The position numbers and the translations under genes are program-made. Positions 12,086-24,900 of a stretch of 64,000 bases of DNA are shown here, in pieces. Origin of the DNA: Galaxea fascicularis (Eukaryota > Cnidaria > Anthozoa > Scleractinia > Euphylliidae); NCBI GenBank assembly GCA_948470475.1, contig OX419335.1, positions 34,471,319 to 34,535,318 on the forward strand, read 5' to 3'. The number at the start of each line of letters is the position of its first letter. Positions within the stretch are counted from its first letter, which is position 1. The notes under the pieces are model-generated. The model was not told the origin of the DNA. It ran no database searches and saw nothing but the letters and a program-made list of their open reading frames with translations.

Positions 12086-15000
12086 ATGGACAATGAACTC
12101 CTCTGCAACTTTAGAAAGTGTAGGAAAAGGCTAAACACAAATGCTTGGGTAAGGGCAATCAGAAGCTGTTCTCCATACTCATGAAATCTTAACTTGTTGT
12201 TTCTTTGTTGCATGAATTGGATTTATTTGAACAAAGGCGCTCCTTTTCTCTATCCTCTACAGGTTACTTCGTGTTCTCGTATCCTTTTCATATGCATTTT
12301 TTTTTTACTTGACTGACTCAGAAAATGTTTTGTTTTTAATGTATGCATGCACATCTCTGCCTGAAGATTACCATATCACCCCATACACATTTAAGTTCTT
12401 TTGACCTCTGCTTCAGTTTATCATCATCACCTCCACCTCGCCACCATCACCAGTAATATCATCATCGTCATAGTTGGCAATGTCAATTTAAAAAAAAAAC
12501 AGCAACATAACGGCCATGTTGATATATTTTTACTGCCTTTACAACAGCTAAATTTCAATTATTACAGTTTAGTAAGCATCCTTGATATTGTGAAAAGATA
12601 TATTTTGTGATGAAGATGGCACAAGAGAGTTCAACAAGAGCCTTGTGTGCCCTGCCTGTAAGTAATAGTATAATATTCTGCCCTGGGTATTGTTATTTAT
12701 GACATGTAAATAAGGTATGGGAAATCGCTCTGGCTTTCCCCAAGCCCTGCGCTGACTTTTGCAACAGTCAGACCAAGCATACACCCAGTACAAAAATATT
12801 GTTGTTAGCTCTGAAAGACATCTGCTATATTAGAGCAAGTAGAAAACAACTTAACTACCAACCATGCCACATTTATTCTTTGTCAAGGAAAAGTTATTAA
12901 GATCTAACTCCATCTTTTAGCCTCTCTTCCAATCCTTATCCAAAACACCGGAAACAAAATTTAATTATACTGCTACAGGGAACTTACTTCCGGCCCAAGC
13001 CATTAAATAAATCAGATACTTAAGAAAGAGAACTTGATTTAAGTACTAGAATACTGGAAAGAACCCCTCCAGATTATTAAGACGCATGTAGGTTTTACCA
13101 ATGTCATAATCCAAATCTGCCAGTTTGGCTGCAGCTCCTGCTGGACTTACAACCTGTTTTAGCTTTTAATGTAGAGCTGTCCTGCCATTTTTCCAGCCAA
13201 CATGATCCATAATCTCATGCCAGGAGACCCTAGGAAGAGCTAACGAAATCGCCTCTCCGCTTCGAAAGCCATGAAGAGTATAACTATCACTGGTTAATCT
13301 ACCACGAACAGGTTCTGCATTTGTATTCTCATTCAATCTAGCCTGGGCTGCCTGTGGCTCTAAAGCCTTAAAAGAAATTTTTCCCTCTTTCGTTACAGAA
13401 CGAAAGAGATACCCTGGCTGTAATTCTATTCTGAGGAGCCTACAAATATTCAAATCCAGACCTTTAACAGGGCATATAACTGCATTCTCACCCCTTCTAA
13501 AAGCAAAACTGCGACATTAACATCGCCTGATTTTAAGGATTTAGTCCCAATATGGTTGAACAAAAATCCTGAATTGTCTGGAAAACGCAGGATATCAACC
13601 GCTTTCAAGCCTAACAAATCGGCAGCCCGATCAGCTGCAAAAAACAGGGACTTGAAGACGGCTTGATCCCTCGCGAGGATATAAATCTTAGATGGCTCGC
13701 TACTTGGACACTCTCGAATGCACTAAGGCCTCTATTTTCCGACGAGGAACAATGAATGCTTGCTTTAGAAAATCGACTGTTAACCCCAAGTCCTCCACAC
13801 TGGTGGACGGATATGATACAGCACAGATTTAGTAATGCCGATACTGTATCCAAGATCAACTAGGAGCGACAGAACACAATAGATAGCTAGTACAGTTGTA
13901 CTGAATCTGTATTCCTGGCCTTTGCTCTGGCAAAACCGACCAGGGTCCCTGACATGTGAGAAGTTCCCCATTCAGCCGGTCAACAGTATACAAAGAGCAT
14001 GGTATCCCACAAGCGCGAAGATAGCCCGATGCTACCAGGCCACTGGTATGGTATATATACGGGGAAATTTTCCATCCAGAAGGTAATGTAGCACAAACAA
14101 ACCAGAATCCATTCTACTGGAAGCCAACATAAGTCTGGTGAGATCGTGATAGGGAAAACGTGATCGTAGCCAGATTTGCCATTACATTTGGTCATATATG
14201 ATCCTCGATAAACATGCCGGGGAACATCAGCAAGTCTATTAAATGAGAAAGGTACGTCGGTCATCCATAAATTTAAAAACCTACCGTCTAAACAGAGCCT
14301 AGGTTTGGTTGGCTCTACGGTCAATGGGAGAACTAGATAGGGCGGAGAGTCATCACCGACTCTTCCCCATACCCTGAGCGCACCGGTCGTTTAGGGTTTC
14401 AAAATCTCCTTAGAAACAAAATCCGAAAACGCTTTACAAGAGACGTGGTTACTAAACTGCTTAGACGGCGGGAAATTTGAGCAATAGTGTTGACCTTTAA
14501 AAGAGCCTTAGAAACAAAATCTCCTTAGATCTTCAAAATCTCCTTAGAAACAAAATCCGAAAACGCTTTACAAGAGACGTGGTTACTAAACTGCTTAGAC
14601 GGCGGGAAATTTGAGCAATAGTGTTGACCTTTAAAAGAGCCTTTGAAATGTCGAGTAAATTTTGAAATTTCAATCTTGTTTCGAACCCAGTCCCCGATTG
14701 TATGCTTCTGGGGTGGTCTACCAATATCCTATCCCAAGCGTGTGGAGCCCACCCGCAACAAACTGGTCCGGATCTCTAAGGCGAATGTTTGCAGGTCGGG
14801 TTTCCCTTCGGAGTATAGGACATCTTTCCAACTGCTAGTGAGTCGCATTTCCCCCTGAATGGGAATCCCATTAATATCAACCCAGTTTTTTACAGGTTCT
14901 AGGATGGAAAGTTGCGTAGCGAACAAATTATAATTATTTCCCTGGAACTGAACGACTCTTTTTTCTTTCTTGCAAGGCCGTACATAAGAACAGAAAAACA

Positions 15001-18000
15001 TTGAAAGCCAGTTAGCTTTTTTGTACAAAACCGAGAAAACTGTCGTTGAAGAAAAAATAGGATTCCCAATCAGGAGGGAGCAACTTCACAACCCCTGGAT
15101 CAGAAGGTCTACTGGTCACTGAGAAAAACGGCAAACCAATAGGAATCACTCACCCTCAATTGGAAATTAAAGTATAAAAAGAAACAAACAGAGCAAATTG
15201 AAACCCAAAAAGATGGTTTACTTGTGAAATGCGGCACGAATTCTTCTATAGAAGCCATGACACAGACTTCAATAAAAGAAAACAAGGACATCTATGCCGG
15301 CAACGTCTCTTCATTCCAAATTGACAAGTCTCCAACTGAATATCAACAATTATTCACCTTCGTCTAGGGCAGACCCCTGCCAAACTGACCGCCACGAGTT
15401 CCCCTTCTGAAGGAAGGATTTGGGCGACGAGAAGGGGGGTTCCACTCGTAACGCCTCCTAAATGGACAGGTTGCTTATAAATGGCCATAGCCACCACAGC
15501 CATAACAGCGACGCCCACTAACGCTCCGGTTCGGCCTTAAATTCGGCATCGCCTTTTCAGCATTAGACATAAACTTCATAACTTTCTCATCATCCTTCAC
15601 TGTTTCCAAGGAGAACCTCCAGCTATTGTTTGAAGTCATCATCCGGGATGGCAGCTTTCTGAGACATTGCTTGAAGTACAGAACCATACAAACCCGCTTT
15701 CGCGTGGTTCCTTTCCTTGGAGATCAGCTTTAACGACAGTAAAACTATCTATAATCTGGCCCTCACTGAAGTTTGGAGACTTCAACAGCACTCGCACGTT
15801 CTGTAATAATGTTTCGACCGTAGCCTGCTGGGCTTCTTCCAGTTTTTTTTTAAGCCTGTCCAGTGTAGCAACCCAGTCACCGTATGGCCAAGAGAGAAAT
15901 CACCGTGTAAAATGGACATAGCACACGAGGAGGTTGTATGCATTTTAATCTCTAATTCCCACTATTATTCAATTTCATCTTGGCCAACAGCCACCAAGAA
16001 CCAACAATTCCACACTGCGAGACCGGTATATTTCTACAGATCCATTTATTTCTCATTCATTTGAATTTTATTTATTTATGTATCTATTTACTTATTCATT
16101 TACTTTTTGGCAACACAAGGCTCATTCCACGAACTGCAGCCGCAAAGGCCTATCACGCTTTTTTTTTTTTTTTTTGTCTTTTATCAAAGAAGATGAAAAT
16201 GTTGCAAAAACCTCGCCTGCCTTGCCACACCGGTCTATTTCTCACACTGTCCTCCCTCTCACTGTTTTGTTTTGTTTTGTTTTTTTCGTTCGTTTGTTTG
16301 TTTGTTTGTTTTTTTCGGCCAGGGAAGATGAAAATGTTGCATACGCCACTTGCCACACAGGCCTAATCGCCACACAGGTCTTATCACCACCCAAGACTAA
16401 TGCCACTAGGACTACTGCCTTGCCACAGAGGTCTATTTCTCACACAGTCCTGTCTCACTCTTTAAATGTTTTTTATTCTCGGCCAGGGAAGATGAAAATG
16501 TTGCATACGCCACTTGCCACACAGGCCTAATCGCCACACAGGTCTTATCACCACCCAGGACTTATGCCACTAGGACTACTGCCTTGCCACAGAGGTCTAT
16601 TTCTCACACAGTCCTCTGTCTCACTCTTTAAATGTTTTTTTATTCTCGGCCAGGGAAGATGAAAATGTCGCATACGCCACTTACCACAGGCCTAATCGCC
16701 ACACAGGTCTTATCACCACCCAGGACTATTTTCACAGGTCTATTTTGTCACAAGTTTATTCGTCATATTGGACCATTGTATGCATTGTTACCACACAGGA
16801 CTATTTAATTCAAAGATACCAAGGATAAAATATGCACGCCTCATCTGCGTCAAAAGACTCTCTTCCACACAGGATTATTGCATGCTTTAAGGCCACACAG
16901 GACTTTACAAAGCGCTAACGAACCACAAAGGTGAGAACAAACCCGAGCGTAACAGAAACTACTACCGCCATGAGCACCGAGGCGAAATGAACTGTGACGA
17001 CCAAAATAAAGTAAACACCGATAAGAAAACCACGAAAGAAAAGGAACACGTGTACTCAACCAACTAAAAAACAGGCTAGGGATTAAAACATTCGGAACAG
17101 TTACCTCAGGTGGTGCGTTCTGGGCAACGTTGTCGGCGGCCGCGGGAGGCCGGTTTTCTACCTGAGCTACTGGAGCTGCAAAGACAGGCTCCGGAGCTGG
17201 AACTGCTGGAGCTAGAGCGACATCAATAACACCTTGAACCTGGTTTTGCAGCGGAGCAGCAGGCACTTGCTCAGCCATAAAGCGAGGAAAAAATGGGTTT
17301 TTGGAGCGCCGGTTAAGTCGCTAGATCTGATCTAAACGGCGGCCTAGAGTAGAGTGCAAGGGGCGGGCCCAACACGGACCTTTGTATTTATAATTTACCA
17401 GTCCCCAGGGCATATTATAAACATATGCAAATGACTTAGCATAGTATATACTGGCAATCGCATACTTTTACATGTCCTTTATTACAATTCCTGATGACTG
17501 ATTTTTGTTTTCTTTTTTGTGTGTTTGCAGGTGAAACAAACCTTTCCGCCAAATTTGACGTCATTCGCGTTGATCTGCAAGTATCAGAGCAATTCAAATC
17601 AGTAAGCCAAGGCGCCCTTTTTCTAGTAACTATTAAATCAGTTGTAGTTTTGTTAATTCCTAATGTTCAATAATTTTGTTCGCATCGGTAGATGGTGTTA
17701 GCTGGACAGAAGCCAGAGGTGATTATGGAGATTTGTTCCCGTGCTCTGGCATTCTGGACATATCAAGTAAGCACTTAACATCTTTGGAGTTTCTACTACC
17801 TTAGACGAAATTTAATCGCATTAGACTTACACTTCTTTAGAGAATCGTTTTAAAGCTGCCATCAGCAGTGTAAGCGCTATTAAAAATATAAACAGGGAGG
17901 CCCAGAGAGACATGAAACAGCTATTGACTTCAAGGCTGTTAAAAAGCAATATTATTGACCTCCTGTGAAATATGGTTGTTCCTGAGTTAGTGGTTTAACT

Positions 18001-21000
18001 GAGCAGGGGGCCGTTTCTCGAAGCTCCCGGTAATTACCGGGCCCGTAGTTTTGTTTTCCATTCCAGATGGGAGTTTCAAAAGTTTTGAAAATTATACAGT
18101 GAAGCTATAAGCTAAAGAAACAAAATGGACTTCAGTAGAGGTCAGACCACACCCTACTTTTATCGAGATTTTGAGTTCAAAATATGGTTTGTGTGCCTGT
18201 TAAGTTACCGGGACTTTCGAGAAAAGGGCCCTTGATCATGTTGTGGGTTCGTAATAATTCCGTGAGTGGTGACCAAATGAGAGTGAATATATGAAAATCA
18301 TGTATTTGAACTGTGGATTAAATAATAAAGATAATGTGACCTAAATTTGACTTAACATTTGCTCGTCTTTTATTGCGAGAACTAAGAACAAGTTGTTCAG
18401 AAATTCGCTTGAGCTTTTTCATCTCACACCTGATTCATTCTAAATGGGCACTACGAAAAGAAAAAAACGCAAACAACAACAGGGTAAAATACTCGCAGAT
18501 GATCATGCTCGAAAAAGTCACTGAAATGTCAAATTTAACAGAAAAAAAGCTTAGGACGTTTGAAACATAAGAAGTAGTATATTTTTAAATGCACTAGATA
18601 TTCACGAAATGATTAAACCGAGGATTGAATGTCTCGTCAAAACAGCGATGTTCTTTTGAAGTGGTTAAGACTCCCCAAAAATTTTCTTGGTCTCTTTTTA
18701 GACCCACCAAGAGAAAATGTATCAAGACTATGTAGCTAACAAAGCAAAGGAAAAGGCAACTCAGCTGGAGCAGTACTATAACCAAGTGCTTTCTAAGGCT
18801 CAAGCAGAGCTGAGTTGTATCCTTAATGTATACTTTTCTAAGCTCAGTAGACCATGTTTACATTGAAACAGTTTCAAACACACAGGGCGATGCAGGATTT
18901 TGTTTGTCCTTAACTGCACAAAAAAAACATTAACAGCCTTAAAAACTCAAAGATCAAGTAAGTCGTTATATTATACTATGCTATGCTGTGTTTTGCTATG
19001 CTTGTGTGCTATTCTATGATAAATCATGTCACGCTATCATGCCATGCCATGGCATGTCATGTCTTGTCATGCCTTGTTATGTCATGCCATGTCATGTCAT
19101 GTCATGTCATGTCATGTCATGCTATGTTATGTTTGTCATGTCACGTCAAGTTTCAGTCTATCCGTGCCGATATTAAAGAAAAATTGTTATAGCCCTAAAT
19201 AAATACAATAGCAGTATTTTTTGACTCAATATAGCGATTTCTCTCTTACTCCAATATATTTTGCCAACAACAGATGATAAGAAGGAGGTAGAGGAAACAA
19301 AAAAGCGCTATAACGAACTCTCAGAGAAGCTAATGGAAAAAAATAGACAGTACCTCAAACTACAGGTGGGTAATTATTCTCTGACAGGGGGTTTAAGAAT
19401 AGTGGAAAGGGTTAGGTTTAACAACACCTCTTAAACAGTACGCATCTTCCATGGACAAGTTATGTGACAAACTCAGTTACATTACACTTGGCCACTCAAT
19501 ATTTCAATTGCTGATAGACTGACTCGAAGCGCTTAAAGGGGAAAACGGTGCAGTGTTTCTCAGAAGTTTGTTAGCAACCGTTTTCTGATGGGTAGCCTTG
19601 GCTTTACGCTGCAATTTCTGGTCTGAACCTCTGCGCAGCTTTTCGGTTACCTTCCAAAGATGCGGTTGTCATTCCTTTCGATCAACAGTCTAAATTCAGT
19701 CTATCTTTTTCGTCTGTACATCAAGGGAGAAGAGGGTGCCCGCATCGCCGGCTGATCTATGGTTCTGCCCTCTCCAGGTGGAAGAGTTATGTGACCAAAA
19801 CGGGTGTACAAGCGCATGATAAATAAGTGCATAGGAAACTCTATTTCAAAAGGTCGAGATGGCAGCATGCTCGCAAAGATTTTCAAATTCAATACGCATC
19901 TTAAATGTTTCTCTTTTTACAAATGCAGGGGATGTACGACTCTCTTAGGAGGTAAGTAACGAACTAACATGTTTTAGTTCATTTATTAAATTATGTTTAT
20001 TTCCAATTAGGTATCGTTCCTCGACTGGCTGATTGATCGGAGGTTAGGTATATAAACAAGTTCGTCATCGCTTAGAAAAGCACGGAAATTAAATGTCCTC
20101 GCAGCCTGCGAACTAAGAGTATTATGAATTATCATCAGGACTGTCACTAATGTTTGAAGTAGGTGGGGATATACAAAAAATAGCTGGAGATTCAAGCTAC
20201 TGTAGTGAAGTCAACACGCAGGTTTTATATCAAAGCAGACGGAGATATACCCTCAGAATGCGAGGGGAGAATCTTCGAAGACCCGGCGGCCCTTAATAAT
20301 AGCCCTGTATCAGGATGAATATCACTGACACAGTCACTCAGCTGCAAGGGTTCCTTTTATGGGAATCGTATTCCTCCTTCATGATCCGTCCCTCTTACTT
20401 TAGAAGAAAAAAGTATTATGTTAAATCTTTCCATTTTAATGTGGGGCTCAATTTTCTCGTATTTTGCATGTATTACCTAGCCCAAGCTATATAGGCTAGT
20501 TTCTAAAATAAACGTACATAGCAACTCCGGAAGTGTGTGGTGTGTGGTGTAATGTGGGAATCTGTTGTCTGTTCCAAGGAAAAGCATAACGCCATCCGTC
20601 CTGGAGGGTCGTGAGGACGTCTTGCTCGAGTCTCGAGGAGCCGCGGGACACATGAAACATGTATTTGAGATTCCTCTTGGGACAGGTGGAGGTAAAACAC
20701 AATTCGTTTCCTTAATTAATTTCACTTGCTTCATTCAATAGATAGTGCATGAGTCAATGTGCCAGTATTTCTTCACAAGTACATGCATGTATTCTGTGAC
20801 TTTCTTTTCGCTGTCTGATCGAAGGAGTCTGTCCTCTTAAATTCCGACTTCATGATGTTCTTCTTTACAATAGTAGAACAGACTAAGAATCAAAGTTGTT
20901 TTCATTGTATATAGGCTTTCTTAGTTTTACTGGTGTGCATAGTTATAAATCTATCTCTAGCTGTCACTCTTTTAAAGAAGTTATTAATTGGAATTTTATT

Positions 21001-21924
21001 CTGTTTTCTCCCCTGCCGTCCGCCCTTCCTCTAAATCTTGTTTGTATTTACTCCATTTTTTAGCTTGTATTTTATGGAGACAGTAAGCGACGAATAACAA
21101 TAAACTAAACTAAACTGCACTAATCCGCCTTCTAAACAAAAAAAGAAAAAACACCTTTACACATTTCCGCAGACTTACTTCGTCGCACCTCCAGCGCAGC
21201 TGATGTCCGGTATCCTGCAGAAAGTAAGTGGCGCTTATACAGAAAAATGATAGTTGGCAGTTACAAGACTATATTGAAGGGAGAATTCCGGCAATTCAGG
21301 CTAGCAGAACACCATAAAATGGTCAATTACGAAAAACCAAGGTTGAAAATTTCACTCTTCCTTGTTGCTTGCCAGCGGGAATGATCAGGAGTTCGTAGAA
21401 ACAAGATTGCTGTCACTAGAGATCATCCAAAGCACACAAACAGCACGGACAAGATTTGAAAAGTCGTACTCGTACTCAATCTCGTACTCGTGCCCAAATC
21501 TAAAGGTCCCTAATTGACTAACATTTCCACAATCACAGAGGAAGTCATTGAGAGTCAAGTGAATTGTGTCACGTCAATATAGATCACATAAAAAAAAAAA
21601 CTTAACTTGGGAAAATTTACATCACCTACCAAGTTTTCCATTGCAGTGTGGTCTTTGTCCAGACATGTGCTTGAGAGTCTTGTGTTTTTTTCCGCTTATC
21701 TAAATCAATCGTGTGTTCTATTGTACTTAATGCAATGTTTTTATTGACCTTCAGGAGAGTTTCATGTATTTGACCCTTCTGTCCCGGAGTCAGTGCGAGC
21801 TTCTACGCCGAGCCTAAGACAGTTAAATGACACCGACGAAGGAACTCGCAAGTTTACCTTAGATTTCTCGGGAACACCTGGGATCAGCAAAAGACTAGGA
21901 CAAAAAGGGAGCAACAATAACTAA
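12086..21924 (+). CDS. CCNB1IP1: Cyclin B1-interacting protein 1 / HEI10 (meiotic RING E3 ligase)
   Basis: Eleven exons: 12086-12148, 12263-12278, 12598-12657, 17531-17601, 17692-17766, 18702-18816, 19274-19365, 19929-19951, 20579-20691, 21173-21223 and 21755-21924. Phases agree at every junction, giving 282 aa against 277 in human. N-terminal RING: C7, C12, C25, H27, C30, C44, C47 (CNFRKC, then TSCSHIFC, then VCPAC); the usual His after DE is Asp33. Next come KSMVLAGQKPEVIMEICSRA and LAFWTYQTHQEKMYQDY, almost word for word the family signature, then a coiled coil ending NELSEKLMEKNRQYLKLQ and GMYDSLRR. The tail contains HVFEIPLGTGG and a basic C-terminus. HEI10 proteins act on synapsed chromosomes to limit and stabilise crossover sites; that role is family knowledge. 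Exons 2 (16 nt) and 8 (23 nt) are microexons. AATAAA follows at 22037. Confidence 0.93.
12279..12597 (+). other. U12-type (minor spliceosome) intron 2 of CCNB1IP1
   Basis: The intron starts GTATCCTTTT, the exact U12 donor consensus. It ends with ATCCTTGAT (8 of 9 bases of TTCCTTRAY) whose branch A at 12585 lies 12 nt before the AG. It interrupts the RING domain between TSCS and HIFC. Both ends and the spacing agree, so this is not just a lucky donor. Confidence 0.85.
14398..14643. repeat. Two 112-bp direct repeats inside the DIRS-like element
   Basis: TTCAAAATCTCCTTAGAAAC onward at 14398-14509 is repeated, apparently identically, at 14532-14643, with a 22-bp spacer. The repeat lies in the RT region of the element and breaks its frame. 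Confidence 0.85.
16185..16830. repeat. Nested minisatellite, about 165-bp units made of CCACACAGG words
   Basis: GGGAAGATGAAAATGT recurs near 16323, 16487 and 16655, with a diverged first copy near 16189, giving a period of about 165 bp. Within each unit, 14-17 bp words such as GCCACACAGGCCTAATC, GCCACACAGGTCTTATC and ACCACCCAGGACTTAT follow one another, so the array has two levels. It interrupts the gag region of the DIRS-like element. Confidence 0.8.
18007..18233. mobile_element. MITE in CCNB1IP1 intron 5
   Basis: Ends GGGGCCGTTTCTCGAAGCTC and ACTTTCGAGAAAAGGGCCC form an imperfect terminal inverted repeat, continued inward by CCCGGTAA / TTACCGGG. About 225 bp, non-coding. Confidence 0.6.
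18240..18345. repeat. Copy of a dispersed repeat shared with 40400-40500
   Basis: The words GTGGGTTC, ATGAGAGTGAATA, TATGAAAAT, ATGTATTTGAACTG and a final ATGTGAC occur in the same order at 40403-40503. At the second site it adjoins a tRNA-like SINE head, which suggests one SINE family. Confidence 0.5.
18817..19273 (+). other. Possible second U12-type intron (intron 6) of CCNB1IP1
   Basis: The donor GTATCCTTAA matches the U12 consensus closely. The 3' end has no good TTCCTTRAY at the right distance from the acceptor CAACAACAG, so the assignment rests on the donor alone. Confidence 0.45.
18975..19150. repeat. Degenerate ATGTC/TATGC pentanucleotide microsatellite
   Basis: A run of 5-bp units, best in 19081-19120 as tandem ATGTC, flanked by decayed TATGC units. 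It lies in CCNB1IP1 intron 6. An open frame through it is an artefact of the repeat. Confidence 0.85.
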
Positions 21925-24900
21925 GTTTTATATTGTCACGCTCTCTTCTCCACTCTTTCTTGACGACTGTTGGGTCAAGTTACTTGGAAGTTAGAGATAA
22001 ACGTCTTGTGACACAACCCCTGTTTAAAGAGGTGAAAATAAATTTTTATAATATTAATAACGATGTCCAGTTAATTCCATTTAGATTGGTCTCAATCTGA
22101 ATATTTGATGAACTCGTGTTCGATGTTGCTCACGATATTTAAACTTGGTCATTTAGATCTTTGACGCAGTTAAGAAAGGCCGATTCTAGGGTAGTTAGGA
22201 GTCATCCTTTGAATCACTTAAGTCTACGAACTTGTCCAGTTTGCGTAACCCCTGTTTTCGCTTTGGCCAAACACAATGCTTTTGACGTGGTAACGGTGAA
22301 ACATTGAAATGTTGCCATGAAACGTTAACTCCGCATCTTGGTCGTCGAGATAGCAAACTGCATTTATGAGCAAACGTAAAAAACTGTTGAGTGCCTCGAA
22401 CGCTAACCAGATTTGAGGTGCTTTTTGTTGGTTCATTTTTAAGAGATGAGCATATGGCTGCGATACTGGTTATTGCGAGAATCGGCGAGAGAGCCACGAT
22501 GGATAGTTATGCGGTGAGTTGAGTTTGCATTGATGATCCGCTTGCATCATTGGGGACTATCAAAAAATTATAATAATGAGAAATTAAAGGTAGCCACCGA
22601 CATTCCGCGCCCTTCTGTGACTCCTGTGTTTTGCGTGGGGTATTAATTGAAGGAATTTTAAATGTAATCATGTATACGCGCATAAAACGTTATAAGGAAT
22701 TATTCTGCATAAGTGGGAAGAGAAGGATTTTGCTACCCATTGAAGAAGTGTGGAGCACAACAACGCAATTTAGGCTTGGAATATGCTACCCCATACATGC
22801 AAAATGTGGTACGAGTTTATCTCGTATAAAGCCTGTCCTGAGAAAGTTTACTTTAAAAATTGGCACGCCTTTTGTAAACAAGACGTACCTTTTTTTTTTA
22901 AACATTTTATATTGGTTTCCGGCTCATTGTTAGCAGTGAATCTGTGATGTCCGGGAAAAATCTCAACTTTTGGTTACCGCTTGTGGGCAAAGAGGGTCCG
23001 TGCTTAAATAGTGGTACCTCCACTGCACTCAAGTCTTCTCGACTTATCTTGGAAATTTTATTCCGATTCAGTACCAACAACATCATGACTGTTAACGCTT
23101 TCACTTCTTACGGTATTCATGCCACGGTTGACGATCATTAAATTATATGATTAGTTTTAAAACGCAGCAATCGACTCAGCCCCCTCTCAGGAAGCGATTC
23201 AAAAACGTGGCAGGGTCTTGAAGCCTGTGAAATTTAGGCCTCAGCCAGGTATATAACAAAACCTAAACAACTCTCCATCTACCAGTATCCGTAATCGTTT
23301 GAAATCTATATTTTCTCACATTTATCGCCAAAGTGTTTTCCTGGGCAAGATGAACAGTGTTTCTGATGCTTAAACATTTGCGGACACAAAACTAGAGCAA
23401 TTGTAGAAAAAAAGTTTTTATTTCATATAAAACTGGTAGTTACAGTAAAAATATGCCCTGGTGCAATTCAAGCTCCATGCATTATAAGAGAGACTTGACA
23501 AACGACTGCTTTTCATGATCAATCTTGTGGTATATACTTAGTGGTATACGGGTAGAAAATATTCTAGTTGTGCAAGGCTTTCTCGTGGTATACCGTGGAA
23601 TATCCCACGAGTCACTCGTAGTTTCTTAGTATACACACGAGCATAACTATTTTATACCATGTCATGGAAAATACGTAGCCTTACATAATCGATGCAGTGC
23701 ACGATGGGAAGGTCAGGTGTGATACCGTCGAACTGCACCGATTAATGGGAAAGTTCGGTAGAATACCGACGAAAATAAAATACAGCTTTCCTGCCTTCCG
23801 ATTGGCTCTATTTTCTATGGCATAGTATAAATCTGAATAGCAATAGTGTTATTGAATACACATCGAAATCCTGTTGTAACATTATGGCGAAAGCTATAAT
23901 CTGGACCGCGAAAAGTCGCCGATCAGCGTTACTCCATGATACTGGAAAAAATGAACAAAAGCTTTCATATCTCTTGTTCAAAACAGTTTTAAAGAAAATA
24001 AATTTTGAGCTAGAGGTAAAAGAAACGTTCAGGTCATAAAACTTGCAAATGTCCGGTTACTGGATAGTTACATCTGATTGACCGTATTTCGAAAAACTGG
24101 GTCCTGGTCTATATTCTGCTTTTCCTAACTCTGTTTACATTTGTTAATAGAATAACTGGCCTTAAGTTATTCTCTTAACAAATGTGAACAGAAAAGGAGG
24201 CAATACGAGACTTGTTCATTTTTCTTGGTAGCTGACTAAGGTATCAAATGATTACATTTGATACCTTGGTTAAAATATTTCGCCGTTATAAAAAAATTAT
24301 AGCCCTCTTCATCTTCCCTGTAAACACCTACACAGTGAAGCTTACCTCTTCAAAAACACTTCTTGAGCTAATTGAGTATACTAAATTATATTGAAGGTTC
24401 TCGAAAGCTTAAAGTAATCTTAGGCATTACAATACATTACTGCTTCATGGTTACATGTAATATCTTTGCCAGAAACTTCTTCAAGCTTCTGACTTACAGT
24501 GCAACTACCTGACTTCATCAAAGGCCACCCAGGAAAATTCTGCAAACTAGCCAATGGGAATCTTATATTGGAACAATGTATTTTCACAAAATTCATTATG
24601 AATGACAAATTCACCCACTATCGAAGCACAACAAAATTCAAATTGCGACTATTCTGTTGTTTCATCACTCGAATACTATATTGGCCAATTTGTAAAAAAA
24701 TTTCTTGGGAGGCCTTGGTTGGAGTAGTTGTACTGTAATGAATGAAAAGGTCCGTTGATAACAAGCGGTGATGGAATAATACGGTGGCCGAAGGGGATGT
24801 CTTTGCCTTCAAAAGTTTTACTAGTTTTTCCAGGAATTCGTCCTCTTAAACATGAAAACATTTTCATTTATCAACGTTCATGATCGTGATTGAAAGGAAT

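Larger units (their letters stand above)
13090..17300 (-). mobile_element. Degraded DIRS-like tyrosine-recombinase retrotransposon
   Basis: Read on the minus strand, in order: a Pro/Ala-rich protein start at 17278 (MAEQVPAAPLQNQVQGVIDV, probable gag start); a gag zinc knuckle near 15530-15430 (CYGCGGYGHL, a stop, ATCP, then an Arg-rich tail); reverse transcriptase at 14324-13980 (EPTKPRLCLDGRFLNLWM, DVPFSFNRLADVPRHVY, KSGYDHVF); and a tyrosine recombinase at 13453-13166 (TLHGFRSGEAISLAL, then IMDHVGWKNGRTALH). Gag, RT and a tyrosine recombinase instead of an integrase define DIRS-like elements. Stops and frameshifts break every part, so it is inactive. It lies antisense in intron 3 of CCNB1IP1. 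Terminal repeats were not resolved. Confidence 0.8.

Noticed and set aside
18983..19192. Cys/His-rich small protein frames
   Set aside because: They are translations of a pentanucleotide microsatellite within a CCNB1IP1 intron.
22195..22497. 100-codon minus-strand frame, repeated at 25978-26280
   Set aside because: It is present twice only because the block is duplicated. It overlaps another frame of equal quality and shows no family signature, so it was not called a gene.
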